Positions 7,472 through 15,903 are shown, counted from the stretch's first letter. The stretch is DNA of 23,271 bases from HGM04593 sp964458275 (GCA_964458275.1 CAYWIE010000044.1:1-23271), one strand, 5' to 3'. Notes: generated from the sequence alone by a model not told the origin. Translations and numbers: made by a program.

Positions 7472-7512
7472 AAATGAATCGGTTAGAGTTTCTTACTCTA
7501 ACCGATTCATTC
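7472..7512. terminator. Perfect 17-bp inverted repeat, probable bidirectional terminator
   Basis: AATGAATCGGTTAGAGT (7473-7489) and its exact reverse complement (7495-7511) flank a 5-base loop. The stem starts 16 bases after the previous hairpin and ends 9 bases before the stop of the possible small minus-strand gene at 7521-7709. It could therefore serve both directions. Confidence 0.55.
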
Positions 7513-7520
7513 TGCTTTTC

Positions 7521-7709
7521 TTATGCCGATTTGCAGAGCCTGCTTCCGTTTATGTTTGCATCGGCTCTGTTTTCTTTGCAGAAGCTTCTTGCGAAATTCT
7601 TGATAAAGTCCAAAGTCTTTTCTTTGGGCGAGAATAGCGGTTCGCTGCTCAAGCATAGACGAATCTCAGTTTCGTATCTTTTTGAATCAGAGGTAAAGAT
7701 TATATTCAT
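7521..7709 (-). CDS. Possible small hypothetical protein (62 aa)
   Basis: A 62-codon frame on the minus strand begins at ATG 7707-7709, with an in-frame stop two codons upstream, and ends 9 bases before a perfect 17-bp hairpin. The protein is basic and soluble. Its central TLDFIKNFARSF stretch resembles a recurrent motif I associate with short uncharacterised Bacteroidales proteins; this is a recollection, not a search result. It lies in the same orientation as the sigma factor gene, 116 bases downstream of its stop. No good promoter is visible and no function can be assigned. Without it, the stretch 7380-7825 is gene-free and holds only hairpins, plus a T8 run near 7792-7799. The overlapping plus-strand frames there look spurious. 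Confidence 0.35.
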   Translation of the reverse strand: MNIIFTSDSKRYETEIRLCLSSEPLFSPKEKTLDFIKNFARSFCKENRADANINGSRLCKSA

Positions 7710-7825
7710 AGGCTATCTGTTTAATGCTCGGTTATCTCTCTTTTTATTATTATAACGCAGCAAGAACAGATATATTTTACATCTATGCAGTTTTTTTTAG
7801 AACCTTCTCTTTTATACCCTCTTTT

Positions 7826-8428
7826 TCACACCGCCTCCAATGTGAGAGAGATATTCTTCTCTTCGGCTATTCTGCGCATATTGAGTATGGCATACCTGAC
7901 ACGACCAAGAGCAGTGTTTATACTGACACCGGTGATTGTTGCAATGTCCTTGAAAGACAGGGATTGATAGAATCTCATGTATATGACCTCTCTCTGATTG
8001 TCGGGCAGGTAGTCCACTAACCGGCGGACGTCTGTGAGTACCTGGCTGTTTACGATGCGTGCCTCTATGGTGCCTTCGGAGTAGGCCTTGTTGTTGAAAA
8101 GGTCTATGTCGGCTTCTTCGTTTGAAATCTGATTCTCATTCCTCTCCTGACGGAACAGGTCTATGACAAGGTTGTGTGCTATACGGGTGAGCCACGCATA
8201 GAACTTGTTGTCATCGGCAGTGTAACGTCCTTGCTGTATGTTGACGATTGCTTTTACAAAGGTCTCCTGAAATATATCTTCTGCGACCTCGCGTGAACGT
8301 ACCAAGAAAAATATGTAGGAATATAACCTATCCTTGTGGCGGTTCAACAATTCATCGAACGCCTTACTGTCGCCATCCAAGTATCGTGCGACCAACATGT
8401 CGTCGGTCAATACTTTAAAATTACTCAT
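7826..8428 (-). CDS. RNA polymerase sigma factor, sigma-70 family (ECF-like)
   Basis: 200 residues with the two-domain layout of group 4 (ECF) sigma factors. Region 2 is about residues 10-95 (GDSKAFDELLNRHKDRLYSY, then DIFQETFVKA for -10 recognition). Region 4 is about 135-190, with LPDNQREVIYMRF and the helix-turn-helix SFKDIATITGVSINTALGRV. It directs RNA polymerase to a promoter subset. Region 4 recognises -35-like elements. There is no region 1.1 or region 3, and no anti-sigma gene on either side, unlike the sigma/anti-sigma pairs of SusCD regulation. A single conserved orphan ECF factor of this type is usual in Bacteroidales. A promoter with TTTG, 20 bases and TTCCTTTG lies upstream (separate entry). 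The target genes are unknown. Confidence 0.9.
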   Translation of the reverse strand: MSNFKVLTDDMLVARYLDGDSKAFDELLNRHKDRLYSYIFFLVRSREVAEDIFQETFVKAIVNIQQGRYTADDNKFYAWLTRIAHNLVIDLFRQERNENQISNEEADIDLFNNKAYSEGTIEARIVNSQVLTDVRRLVDYLPDNQREVIYMRFYQSLSFKDIATITGVSINTALGRVRYAILNMRRIAEEKNISLTLEAV

Positions 8429-8518
8429 TTTCTTCTATTTATTTTGTTTGGAGTAATTGTTTTCCGATAGGCGATAATATTTTAGGTTAGTAATAGATTT
8501 AGAAACTTGTTTGCATTG

Positions 8519-8550
8519 CAAAGGAAAGCAAATTATCCATAAATACCAAA
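8519..8550 (-). promoter_or_regulatory. Candidate promoter of the sigma factor gene
   Basis: On the minus strand TTTG (8550-8547), a 20-base spacer and TTCCTTTG (8526-8519) match the Bacteroidetes pattern with one mismatch. The predicted leader is about 85 bases. Confidence 0.4.
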
Positions 8551-8589
8551 AAAAGTCAGTTAAAAATCAGCTTTTACCTGCTCTTTGTT

Positions 8590-8621
8590 TTTGATTCTTA
8601 TCTTTTCTCTTTGTATCTTCG
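8590..8621 (+). promoter_or_regulatory. Candidate promoter of ligA
   Basis: TTTG (8590-8593), a 20-base spacer and TATCTTCG (8614-8621) match the Bacteroidetes pattern with one mismatch. The predicted start, near 8628, leaves a leader of about 19 bases before the ligA ATG. It is divergent from the sigma factor promoter about 40 bases away. Confidence 0.5.
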
Positions 8622-8646
8622 CGAATGAAACAACAGCCTTATACGA

Positions 8647-10650
8647 ATGAACACCGAACAACATATAAAAGAGTTGCGCGAAGCGCTCCATCGCCACAAT
8701 TATAACTATTATGTGAAGAATGCTCCGGAAATAAGCGATTTTGAGTTTGATGCCCTTATGCGCGAACTGCAGCAGCTTGAGCAGCAGTATCCGCAATACG
8801 ATGACGAAAACTCGCCCACGCATCGGGTAGGAAGCGACATTACAAAAGAGTTCGTGCAGGTTGCCCACAAGTACCCTATGCTTTCTCTCGGAAATACATA
8901 TTCAAAATCTGAGGTTGCCGATTTCTACGAGCGTGTCAGGAAGGCACTTAACGAGGATTTTGAAATATGTTGTGAGCTTAAATTCGACGGCACATCAATT
9001 TCCCTCACTTACGAAGATGGCAGGCTTGTGCGTGCCGTAACCCGTGGCGACGGAGAAAAAGGTGATGATGTTACAGCAAATGTTAAGACCATACGCAGCG
9101 TCCCTCTTGTCTTGACTGGTGATGGATGGCCTCGTGAATTTGAGATACGCGGCGAGGTTCTTATGCCGTGGGAGGTGTTCGAGGAACTTAACCGCGAACG
9201 TGCAGAGAGTGGAGAGCCGCTGTTCGCCAACCCGCGCAATGCGGCTTCGGGAACACTGAAGCTTCAGGATTCATCTACTGTGGCAAAGCGGCGTCTGGAT
9301 GCATTCCTCTATTATATGCTGGGTGAACAGCTGCCCGCAGAGGGACATTACGAAAACTTGCAATTTGCATCGCAGTATGGATTCAAAATTTCCGATACAA
9401 CAAAAGTGTGTCGCACTCTGGATGAGATATACGAATTCATAGACCGTTTCGACACAGAACGCAAGCATCTGCCTTTTGCAACCGACGGGGTGGTACTCAA
9501 AGTGAATTCCTTGCGGCAACAGCGCAATCTGGGCTATACCTCAAAGTCGCCACGATGGGCAATAGCGTATAAGTTCCAGGCAGAAAGGGCACTTACACGT
9601 CTCAACGAAGTTACCTATCAGGTGGGCAGGACAGGGGTAGTAACGCCTGTTGCCAACCTCGATGCGGTGCAGCTTTCGGGTACTGTTGTCAAGCGGGCGT
9701 CGCTGCACAATGCCGATATTATAGAGAAACTCGACCTCTACATCGGAGATATGGTGTATGTGGAAAAGGGTGGAGAAATTATTCCCAAAATAACGGGTGT
9801 AGATACAGAAGCGCGTTTCCTCTTAGGCGAAAAGGTGGTTTTTACCAAGAAATGTCCCGTCTGTGGTGCGGCGCTTGTAAGAAATGAGGGGGAAGCTGCC
9901 CATTACTGCCCTAATGAGACTGAATGTCCGCCCCAGATAAAGGGCAAGATTGAGCATTTTGTTTCGCGCGAGGCAATGAATATAGATTCGATTGGACCTG
10001 AGACTGTAGAACTTCTCTACAATTCGGGCTTGATAAAGAGTATTGCCGACCTTTACCGGCTCGAAGTGAGCGACCTTTTCCTGTTGCCGCGAATGGGTAC
10101 AAAGTCCGCCGAGAATATAATATCGGCAATCCGCGAATCATTGAATGTTCCGTTCGAACGTGTGCTTTTTGCCTTAGGAATAAGATTTGTCGGGGCAACG
10201 GTTGCAAAGCGTCTGGCGCGTACTTTCTTGTCTATTGACAATATAATGGCGGCAGATGTGGAAACGCTGACTGCGGTCGACGAGATTGGCGAGAGAATAG
10301 CCGGCAGCGTGGTCGATTATTTTGCCCTCGAGAGCAATCGCGAACTTGTACGCTCTCTTCAAGAGGCAGGAGTGAAGTTCGTAGCCGACGACGAGAGCGC
10401 AGAGGGACGTAGCGAGACGCTAAAGGGGATGACGATAGTCATAAGCGGCGTCTTCGAAAGACATTCGCGCGACGAGTACAAGAATATGATTGAGATGCAT
10501 GGCGGAAAGAGTGTAGGCAGTGTAAGCAAGTCCACCTCTTTTATTCTGGCAGGAGCAAATATGGGTCCGGCGAAACTGGACAAAGCTCAGAAACTGAATG
10601 TTCCTCTGAAAAGCGAGGATGAGTTCCTTGAGATGCTGAAGGGCGTTTGA
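8647..10650 (+). CDS. ligA: NAD+-dependent DNA ligase LigA
   Basis: 667 residues, full length. It seals nicks in replication and repair using NAD+. The domains are in standard order: an Ia NMN-binding region (RHNYNYYVKNAPEISDFEFD, about residues 16-35), the adenylation domain with nucleophile Lys112 in ELKFDGTSIS (KxDG), an OB fold (about 310-395), and a four-Cys zinc finger from about residue 403 (CPVCGA followed by CPNETECP). Helix-hairpin-helix repeats follow (about 420-580), then a C-terminal BRCT domain (about 592-667, GMTIVISGVFERHSRDEY). It converges on hydE with only 19 bases between the stop codons and no clear terminator. Confidence 0.98.
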   Translation: MNTEQHIKELREALHRHNYNYYVKNAPEISDFEFDALMRELQQLEQQYPQYDDENSPTHRVGSDITKEFVQVAHKYPMLSLGNTYSKSEVADFYERVRKALNEDFEICCELKFDGTSISLTYEDGRLVRAVTRGDGEKGDDVTANVKTIRSVPLVLTGDGWPREFEIRGEVLMPWEVFEELNRERAESGEPLFANPRNAASGTLKLQDSSTVAKRRLDAFLYYMLGEQLPAEGHYENLQFASQYGFKISDTTKVCRTLDEIYEFIDRFDTERKHLPFATDGVVLKVNSLRQQRNLGYTSKSPRWAIAYKFQAERALTRLNEVTYQVGRTGVVTPVANLDAVQLSGTVVKRASLHNADIIEKLDLYIGDMVYVEKGGEIIPKITGVDTEARFLLGEKVVFTKKCPVCGAALVRNEGEAAHYCPNETECPPQIKGKIEHFVSREAMNIDSIGPETVELLYNSGLIKSIADLYRLEVSDLFLLPRMGTKSAENIISAIRESLNVPFERVLFALGIRFVGATVAKRLARTFLSIDNIMAADVETLTAVDEIGERIAGSVVDYFALESNRELVRSLQEAGVKFVADDESAEGRSETLKGMTIVISGVFERHSRDEYKNMIEMHGGKSVGSVSKSTSFILAGANMGPAKLDKAQKLNVPLKSEDEFLEMLKGV

Positions 10651-10669
10651 TGGCGTCCATGGCATCTCC

Positions 10670-11719
10670 CTATTTGTAGTCTCCGCGTCCGAAGTCAATA
10701 TGGTAGCCTATGGATTTGAGTTCTGCTTCCAGATTCATAAGCCCCTCTGCCGATTCACAACCATATCCGGCTTTGTTGTCATATATCGAATACTTTGCTC
10801 TTACTGTGGCGGGTGAAAGGTTGGGCATCACCACGTTTACTCCGGCAAGAATGGCATTTGCCCTTCCGTGCACATTCAATGTGGCAAGGGCTGTTGTCGC
10901 AGGTATCAAGGCTTTTGGGTGGCGCAGGCGCAGCAGCGATATAAGCAGCAGGGTGGTTTCCACGCTTCCGGGCGGATAGTTTTCGAACGGTGTGTTCTTC
11001 GCAGGAATAAATGGTCCTATCCCTATCATTTCGGGCTGCAATTCGTCTATGAATACAAGGTCTTCGGCAAGATGCTCCCAGCTCTGACCGGGTGAACCTA
11101 TCATCATTCCGGTTCCCGTCTGGAATCTTAAACGTTTAAGTTCTGCAAGACATTTGCGTCTGTTCTCTGCGCTCATGTTCATAGGGTGAAGAGCAGAATA
11201 GTGTTCATCATTGCGTGTTTCGTGCCTTAAAAGGTATCTGTCGGCTCCTGCCGAACGGAATGCCTTGTATGCTTCTGTGCTTCTTTCACCCACGGACAGG
11301 GTAATTGCCTTGTCGGGGAATCTGCTGTGTATTTCTGCAACCAGACTCGCTATCCATCCGTCATTCTGCTTAGGGTCCTCTCCGCCTTGCAGAACGAAAG
11401 TGTTGAATCCCAAGCCTGCACCATATTCGCAACACTCAAGAATCTCTTTCTCGGCAAGCCTGTATCTCTCTGCGCCGGCATTGCTGCATCTGAGCCCGCA
11501 GTAATTGCAGTTGTTCCTGCAATACGAACTTATCTCTATCAGTCCTCTCACGTAAACTCCTCTGCCGAAATAGCTTGCAGCAACAGATGTTGCAGCCTGA
11601 CGCAGATATTCCCTCTCCTCCTTGTTTAGCGAGGTGAGTAATCTGAGCCACTCGTCTCTCCCGATTTTATCGTTTGATGCTAACTTTTTTATTAGTTCAA
11701 CGTTGCTGTTTATGTTCAT
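10670..11719 (-). CDS. hydE: [FeFe] hydrogenase H-cluster radical SAM maturase HydE
   Basis: 349 residues from ATG 11717-11719. It is a radical-SAM enzyme that, with HydF and HydG, assembles the di-iron subcluster of [FeFe] hydrogenases. The radical-SAM CxxxCxxC motif is at residues 67-74 (CRNNCNYC), followed by the GL and aromatic-containing stretch typical of the HydE/BioB/PylB group, then LQGGEDP, HETRN and MIGSPGQSWE. HydE and the methylornithine synthase PylB are similar; the hydrogenase gene next door decides for HydE. An upstream in-frame ATG at 11735-11737 would add six residues, but the -7 box at 11755-11748 puts the transcript start near 11741, so the downstream ATG is preferred. 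The gene is divergent from the hydrogenase, with 83 bases between the starts. hydF and hydG are not in this window. Confidence 0.92.
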   Translation of the reverse strand: MNINSNVELIKKLASNDKIGRDEWLRLLTSLNKEEREYLRQAATSVAASYFGRGVYVRGLIEISSYCRNNCNYCGLRCSNAGAERYRLAEKEILECCEYGAGLGFNTFVLQGGEDPKQNDGWIASLVAEIHSRFPDKAITLSVGERSTEAYKAFRSAGADRYLLRHETRNDEHYSALHPMNMSAENRRKCLAELKRLRFQTGTGMMIGSPGQSWEHLAEDLVFIDELQPEMIGIGPFIPAKNTPFENYPPGSVETTLLLISLLRLRHPKALIPATTALATLNVHGRANAILAGVNVVMPNLSPATVRAKYSIYDNKAGYGCESAEGLMNLEAELKSIGYHIDFGRGDYK

Positions 11720-11747
11720 TTGGAACTGATAATGCATATTCTATATG

Positions 11748-11755
11748 CAAAATTA
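11748..11755 (-). promoter_or_regulatory. Consensus -7 box upstream of hydE
   Basis: TAATTTTG on the minus strand fits TAnnTTTG exactly. The expected start is near 11741, about 22 bases before the preferred hydE ATG. No TTTG occurs at the proper distance upstream, so the promoter may be weak or activator-dependent. Confidence 0.35.
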
Positions 11756-11802
11756 CTAAATTAACCTTTTTTTTTATTAATTTTACGGCAAAATTTAAAA
11801 CT

Positions 11803-13242
11803 ATGGCATATAATAACAACATGATGTTTGTGCGCTATCGTCTATTGGCGCAGTTGGTGAAAATGTGGAGTGAAAATACTCTTGTAGAGAAAATCGATGC
11901 CCTTCCAATCGAACTTCATCCGCGCAAACAGAAACCGGCAGGCCGTTGCTGCGTGCACAAGGAGCGTGCGGTAACGAAATATAAGACTATGGCAATGCTC
12001 GGTTTTGACATGACTGATGAATATGACGAGACTGCATCGTTGTCGAGCTACGCGAAGCGTATGCTGGAGCGTGAGAATATCTCTCCCGACAAAAGTATCC
12101 TCAGTGTAATGGATGAGGCTTGTTCGTCATGCGTGAAAATCAACTACGAGGTATCTAATCTCTGTCGTGGATGTGCAGCGCGTCCCTGTTACAACAATTG
12201 TCCCAAAGATGCAATTTCATACGATAAGGACGGAAAGGCTGTCATCGACCATGACAAATGCATCAGTTGCGGAAAATGCCATCAGGTATGCCCCTATCAT
12301 GCAATTGTGTATATGCCCGTTCCTTGTGAAGAGGCATGTCCGGTAAAAGCTATTTCCAAAGACGAGTACGGTGTGGAACACATCGATCCCGACAAGTGTA
12401 TCTATTGCGGCAAGTGTCTGAATGCTTGTCCTTTCGGCGCTATATTTGACAACTGTGCTGCATTCGATGTCCTTAAGCGTATACGCGAAGGCAAGAAAGT
12501 TGTAGCAATGGTTGCTCCTGCTGTCTTGGCGCAGTTCGGCAAACCCATTGAGCAGGTATTCGGTGCAATCAAGGCTGTCGGTTTCAGCGATGTTATAGAG
12601 GTTGCATACGGAGCAGACGAGACTACACGCCGTGAGTCGGCAGAACTTATTGAGAAGATTGAAGAGGGGGCACCCTTTATGACAACAAGCTGCTGTCCTG
12701 CATATGTCAATCTTGCACGCAAGCATATACCCGACCTTGTCAAGTATATTTCAAGTACCGGCTCTCCCATGCACTATACTGCAGAGTATGCAAAAGAGAA
12801 ACATGCCGATGGCATAACTGTCTTTATTGCTCCTTGTGCTTCGAAAAAGGCTGAGGGACGAGAAGATGCCAATGTGGATTTTGTATTGACATTCCGCGAA
12901 CTTGATGCTATAATGAAAGGTATGGAGATAGAAATCGATGCATGCGAACCTTTCACACCCTCAGAGGTAGCAGCAAAGGATTCTCATGGTTATGCAAAGA
13001 CTATGGGTGTATTCACTGCCGTAAAGAACAAAATCGGCGATCCTACATTGCAGGGAACTGTTATTGCCGACCTTAACAGAAAGAACATTGCTCTTCTTCG
13101 CGGATATGCCAAGACCGGTAAATGTCCCACCCGTATGATAGAGGTGATGTCGTGTCCCGGCGGTTGTATCTCAGGACCTTGTGCTTGTACTGAAGGCAGC
13201 GAGGCTATCAAGCAGTTCGATGCAGAGTTCAAGAAGAAATGA
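11803..13242 (+). CDS. [FeFe] hydrogenase, monomeric group B type
   Basis: 479 residues from ATG 11803. It is a cytoplasmic iron-sulfur enzyme that interconverts protons and H2 with ferredoxin-like electron carriers. The N-terminal Cys-rich part has CCVHKE, then SCVKINYEVSNLCRGCAARP, which is typical of group B rather than group A. Next come ferredoxin-like clusters CISCGKCHQVCP, CEEACP and CIYCGKCLNACP (about residues 140-220). The H-cluster domain carries L1 TTSCCPAY (C297/C298), L2 APCASKKAEG (C345) and L3 EVMSCPGGCISG (C451, C455). All four H-cluster cysteines are therefore present, and activity is expected. The frame is open further upstream to 11674, but that part overlaps hydE and has no family resemblance. 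The gene is divergent from hydE. Two terminator hairpins follow the stop. Confidence 0.93.
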   Translation: MAYNNNMMFVRYRLLAQLVKMWSENTLVEKIDALPIELHPRKQKPAGRCCVHKERAVTKYKTMAMLGFDMTDEYDETASLSSYAKRMLERENISPDKSILSVMDEACSSCVKINYEVSNLCRGCAARPCYNNCPKDAISYDKDGKAVIDHDKCISCGKCHQVCPYHAIVYMPVPCEEACPVKAISKDEYGVEHIDPDKCIYCGKCLNACPFGAIFDNCAAFDVLKRIREGKKVVAMVAPAVLAQFGKPIEQVFGAIKAVGFSDVIEVAYGADETTRRESAELIEKIEEGAPFMTTSCCPAYVNLARKHIPDLVKYISSTGSPMHYTAEYAKEKHADGITVFIAPCASKKAEGREDANVDFVLTFRELDAIMKGMEIEIDACEPFTPSEVAAKDSHGYAKTMGVFTAVKNKIGDPTLQGTVIADLNRKNIALLRGYAKTGKCPTRMIEVMSCPGGCISGPCACTEGSEAIKQFDAEFKKK

Positions 13243-13260
13243 TAATTTTTTGAATAACGG

Positions 13261-13297
13261 ATTAGGGGCAAATCAATGAGTTTGGTTTGCCCCTAAT
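13261..13297. terminator. Hairpin between the hydrogenase gene and galK (first of two)
   Basis: ATTAGGGGCAAA (13261-13272) and TTTGCCCCTAAT (13286-13297) form a 12-bp stem with a 13-base loop. It starts 18 bases after the hydrogenase stop and probably ends that transcript. Confidence 0.65.
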
Positions 13298-13324
13298 TTG
13301 TTGCTTTGTTCCGCTGCCTTGAGG

Positions 13325-13365
13325 CAACAAAAAACAGGCTGAGTTAATCAGCCTGTTTTTTGTTG
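13325..13365. terminator. Bidirectional terminator between convergent hydrogenase gene and galK
   Basis: An 18-bp perfect inverted repeat, 13325-13342 with 13348-13365 and a 5-base loop, has a GC-rich core (CAGGCTGA) flanked by A6 and T6 runs. That is a rho-independent terminator readable in both directions. It lies 19 bases past the galK stop. Confidence 0.8.
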
Positions 13366-13384
13366 TTGAAGGTTATGCGTCAGA

Positions 13385-14539
13385 TTAGCAGATCTTACGT
13401 GAACCGTCGCCGATAACTACATCGTAGATCTTAGGCAACTTGCCGTATTTCTCTTTGTAGAGTTCCTGAGCCTTCTCTGTGAACATCTCATAGAGTTCGT
13501 CCTTAACGAGGTTGATTGTACAGCCGCCGAAGCCACCGCCCATCATACGTGAACCGGTTACGCCGCAGTCGATAGCTACGTCAACCAAGAAGTCGAGCTC
13601 TTCGCAGCTTACATCGTAATCCTTGCTGAGACCGAAGTGTGTCTCATACATCTTCTTGCCTACAGTCTCGTAGTCGCCAGCCTCAAGTGCATCGCAAACG
13701 TCGAGCACGCGCTGAACCTCACCGATAACATATTTTGCACGGCTGTAATCCTCAGGTTTCAACTCAGCCTTAACCTCTTCGAGCATATCGAAGTTAGCGT
13801 CGCGGAGTGATGTGATTTCGGGATATTTAGCCTTGATGATGTCGGCAACACGCTCGCAGCTGAGACGACGCTCGTTGTAGGGTGAACCTACAAGTTCGTG
13901 CTTAACGCATGTGTTCATAAGAACGAGACGATAGCCTTCGGGCTTGAAGGGGAAGTATGAGTACTCCAATGAACGGCAATCGAGACGGATGAGGCTGCCT
14001 GCCTTGCCGAATACACTTGCAAACTGGTCCATGATACCGCAGTTTACACCGATGTAGTTGTGCTCAGTTGCCTGACCTACTTTTGCAAGTTCGAATTTGT
14101 CAATCTTGTTGTCGCCGAACATGTCGTTCATAGCGAAAGCGAATGTGCTCTCCAATGCTGCTGATGAAGACATACCTGCACCAAGGGGTACATCGCCTGC
14201 AAATGCTGTGTTGAAGCCCTTCACAGGAACACCGCGTTTGATCATCTCGCGGCATACACCGAAGATATATCTTGCCCAAGTAGCGCGGGGTGCATCCTCT
14301 TCGTTGAGACCGAACTCTACATAATCTTTCTCGTCGATTGAGTAAGCGCAGACTTTGTCAGTTCCGTTAGCCTTGATTTCTACCATGATGCCTTTGTTTA
14401 CAGCACCGGGGAATACGAAACCGTTGTTGTAGTCTGTGTGCTCACCGATGAGGTTGATGCGGCCGGGAGAAGCGTAGATGCTGCCTGTTGTACCGTCGAA
14501 GTGTTTGATGAAGCGACTTCTTACAAATTCTATATCCAT
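13385..14539 (-). CDS. galK: Galactokinase GalK
   Basis: 384 residues, a full-length GHMP-family kinase making alpha-galactose 1-phosphate from galactose and ATP (first Leloir step, cytosol). It has the galactokinase signature GRINLIGEHTDYNNG (R27 to G40, with R27 the conserved active-site Arg), the ATP-binding PLGAGMSSSAALE (118-130), the catalytic Asp171 in GVNCGIMDQF and the C-terminal GHMP motif SRMMGGGFGGCTI. It is the last gene of the galM / transporter / galK cluster, 44 bases after the transporter stop. It ends at a strong bidirectional terminator. galT and galE are not in the window. Confidence 0.97.
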   Translation of the reverse strand: MDIEFVRSRFIKHFDGTTGSIYASPGRINLIGEHTDYNNGFVFPGAVNKGIMVEIKANGTDKVCAYSIDEKDYVEFGLNEEDAPRATWARYIFGVCREMIKRGVPVKGFNTAFAGDVPLGAGMSSSAALESTFAFAMNDMFGDNKIDKFELAKVGQATEHNYIGVNCGIMDQFASVFGKAGSLIRLDCRSLEYSYFPFKPEGYRLVLMNTCVKHELVGSPYNERRLSCERVADIIKAKYPEITSLRDANFDMLEEVKAELKPEDYSRAKYVIGEVQRVLDVCDALEAGDYETVGKKMYETHFGLSKDYDVSCEELDFLVDVAIDCGVTGSRMMGGGFGGCTINLVKDELYEMFTEKAQELYKEKYGKLPKIYDVVIGDGSRKIC

Positions 14540-14583
14540 AGTATATAAAAGTTTATAAAGTTAGAAAATATGTTTGTTTATGA

Positions 14584-15852
14584 TTATTTCTTTGCGGGTT
14601 TTGAACCGATAAGAGCGTAGAAGAGGATGTATGCAGCACCTGCTACGATTATCCAGTAGCTTGACATTACGCCTGCAGCACCTGCGATTGCACCCTGAAG
14701 AGGAATCAGGATAGCACCACCGAATACCATTGTCATGAAGATACCTGATGCGATAGCTGTGTATTTGCCAAGACCCTCAACTGCAAGGTTGAAGATTGAA
14801 CCCCACATAACTGATGTGCAGAGACCTACAAGTACCAATGCAAAGCATCCTACAGGAACTTGTGTATAGATAACCTCCATTATATTCCAGTCAATACCGG
14901 GAACGTTTACGGTGATTGTTGCGGGAGCGAACATACCGATGAGTACGAGTATCAATGTTGCAGTAGATACTGTTGCGAGCATTGTGCGGCTGCTGATTTT
15001 ACCACCGATACTTGCACCTGTGAGACGACCAACACCCATCATCAGCCAGTACATAGCTGCTACAAGACCTGCCTGTGATGCAGAAATGCCTGATTCTGTA
15101 AGATAAGACATAAGGTAAGTGGGAGTACCTACCTCAACACCCATGTAAAGGAAGATTGCCAATGAGCCGAGTGCGAAGTGGCGATAGCCCATCGCGCCCT
15201 TGATGAGGCTTGTGTCGACAGCTGCCTGCTCGGGCTCTTCGATTTTTGTGAAGCTGATGACAACGAATGCAACTACGAAGATTGCAATAGCAATCATAAG
15301 AGCGGGAGTTGCGTCAGAGATAGCTGTCTTTCCTTTAACTACTTCGCCGATGAGCGCACCCATGAGGATGTATACTGCAACGGCTGCTGCTGAGTTGAAT
15401 GTACCGCCAAGCTGGATGAGCTGGTTACCTTTGTTACCGCCACCGCCGAGAAGGTTGAGCAAGGGGTTTACAACGCAGTTGAGGATACACATGCAAAGAC
15501 CTGCGATGAATGCACCGATAAGATAAACTGCGAATACAAGACCGATGTTGGCCTGTACGTCGAGCAGACCGCTGCACCACTGGATAAGGATACCTGCGAT
15601 ACCGATTGCAAGACCGATAAGAGCTGTCTTCTTGTAACCGAATTTTGCGATGAGCATACCTGCGGGAATACCCATTACAAGGTAAGCAAAGAAGTTACCG
15701 AAGTTACCGAGCTGTGCCAACCATTCGGGTATGTCGCCCTGTGCTTTGATAATACTTGCCATAGGTGAGCAGAGGTTTGTCACGAAGGCAATCATTGCGA
15801 AGAGCGCAATCATCACGATGATGGCTCCCCATTGTTTTGTTTGATTACTCAT
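14584..15852 (-). CDS. MFS sugar (glucose/galactose) symporter, FucP/GluP family
   Basis: 422 residues with about twelve hydrophobic helices, an inner-membrane major facilitator of the FucP/GluP sugar:H+ symporter type. Family-like features are the N-terminal FVTNLCSPMASIIKA, the helix 2-3 loop GIPAGMLIAKFGYKK, the ILNCVVNPLLNLL segment and the QLGGTFNSAAAVAV stretch. There is a hydrophilic middle loop (IEEPEQAAVDTSLIKG, about residues 205-220). Its position between galM and galK makes galactose or glucose the likely substrate; specificity cannot be read from sequence. No promoter is visible between galM and this gene, so it is probably co-transcribed with galM through the inverted repeat at 15904-15968. 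Confidence 0.9.
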   Translation of the reverse strand: MSNQTKQWGAIIVMIALFAMIAFVTNLCSPMASIIKAQGDIPEWLAQLGNFGNFFAYLVMGIPAGMLIAKFGYKKTALIGLAIGIAGILIQWCSGLLDVQANIGLVFAVYLIGAFIAGLCMCILNCVVNPLLNLLGGGGNKGNQLIQLGGTFNSAAAVAVYILMGALIGEVVKGKTAISDATPALMIAIAIFVVAFVVISFTKIEEPEQAAVDTSLIKGAMGYRHFALGSLAIFLYMGVEVGTPTYLMSYLTESGISASQAGLVAAMYWLMMGVGRLTGASIGGKISSRTMLATVSTATLILVLIGMFAPATITVNVPGIDWNIMEVIYTQVPVGCFALVLVGLCTSVMWGSIFNLAVEGLGKYTAIASGIFMTMVFGGAILIPLQGAIAGAAGVMSSYWIIVAGAAYILFYALIGSKPAKK

Positions 15853-15903
15853 TGTTCTTTGAATTTTTAATTATTATTTGGTTATTAATGATTGTCGTTG
15901 ATT

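Noticed and set aside
7474..7755. 93-residue plus-strand frame between the lipoprotein and sigma genes.
   Set aside because: It starts inside a perfect terminator-like hairpin, has no start signal, and competes with the more plausible minus-strand frame at 7521-7709.
11674..11802. N-terminal extension of the hydrogenase frame.
   Set aside because: It overlaps the divergent hydE start region and has no similarity to the family. ATG 11803 fits the family start.
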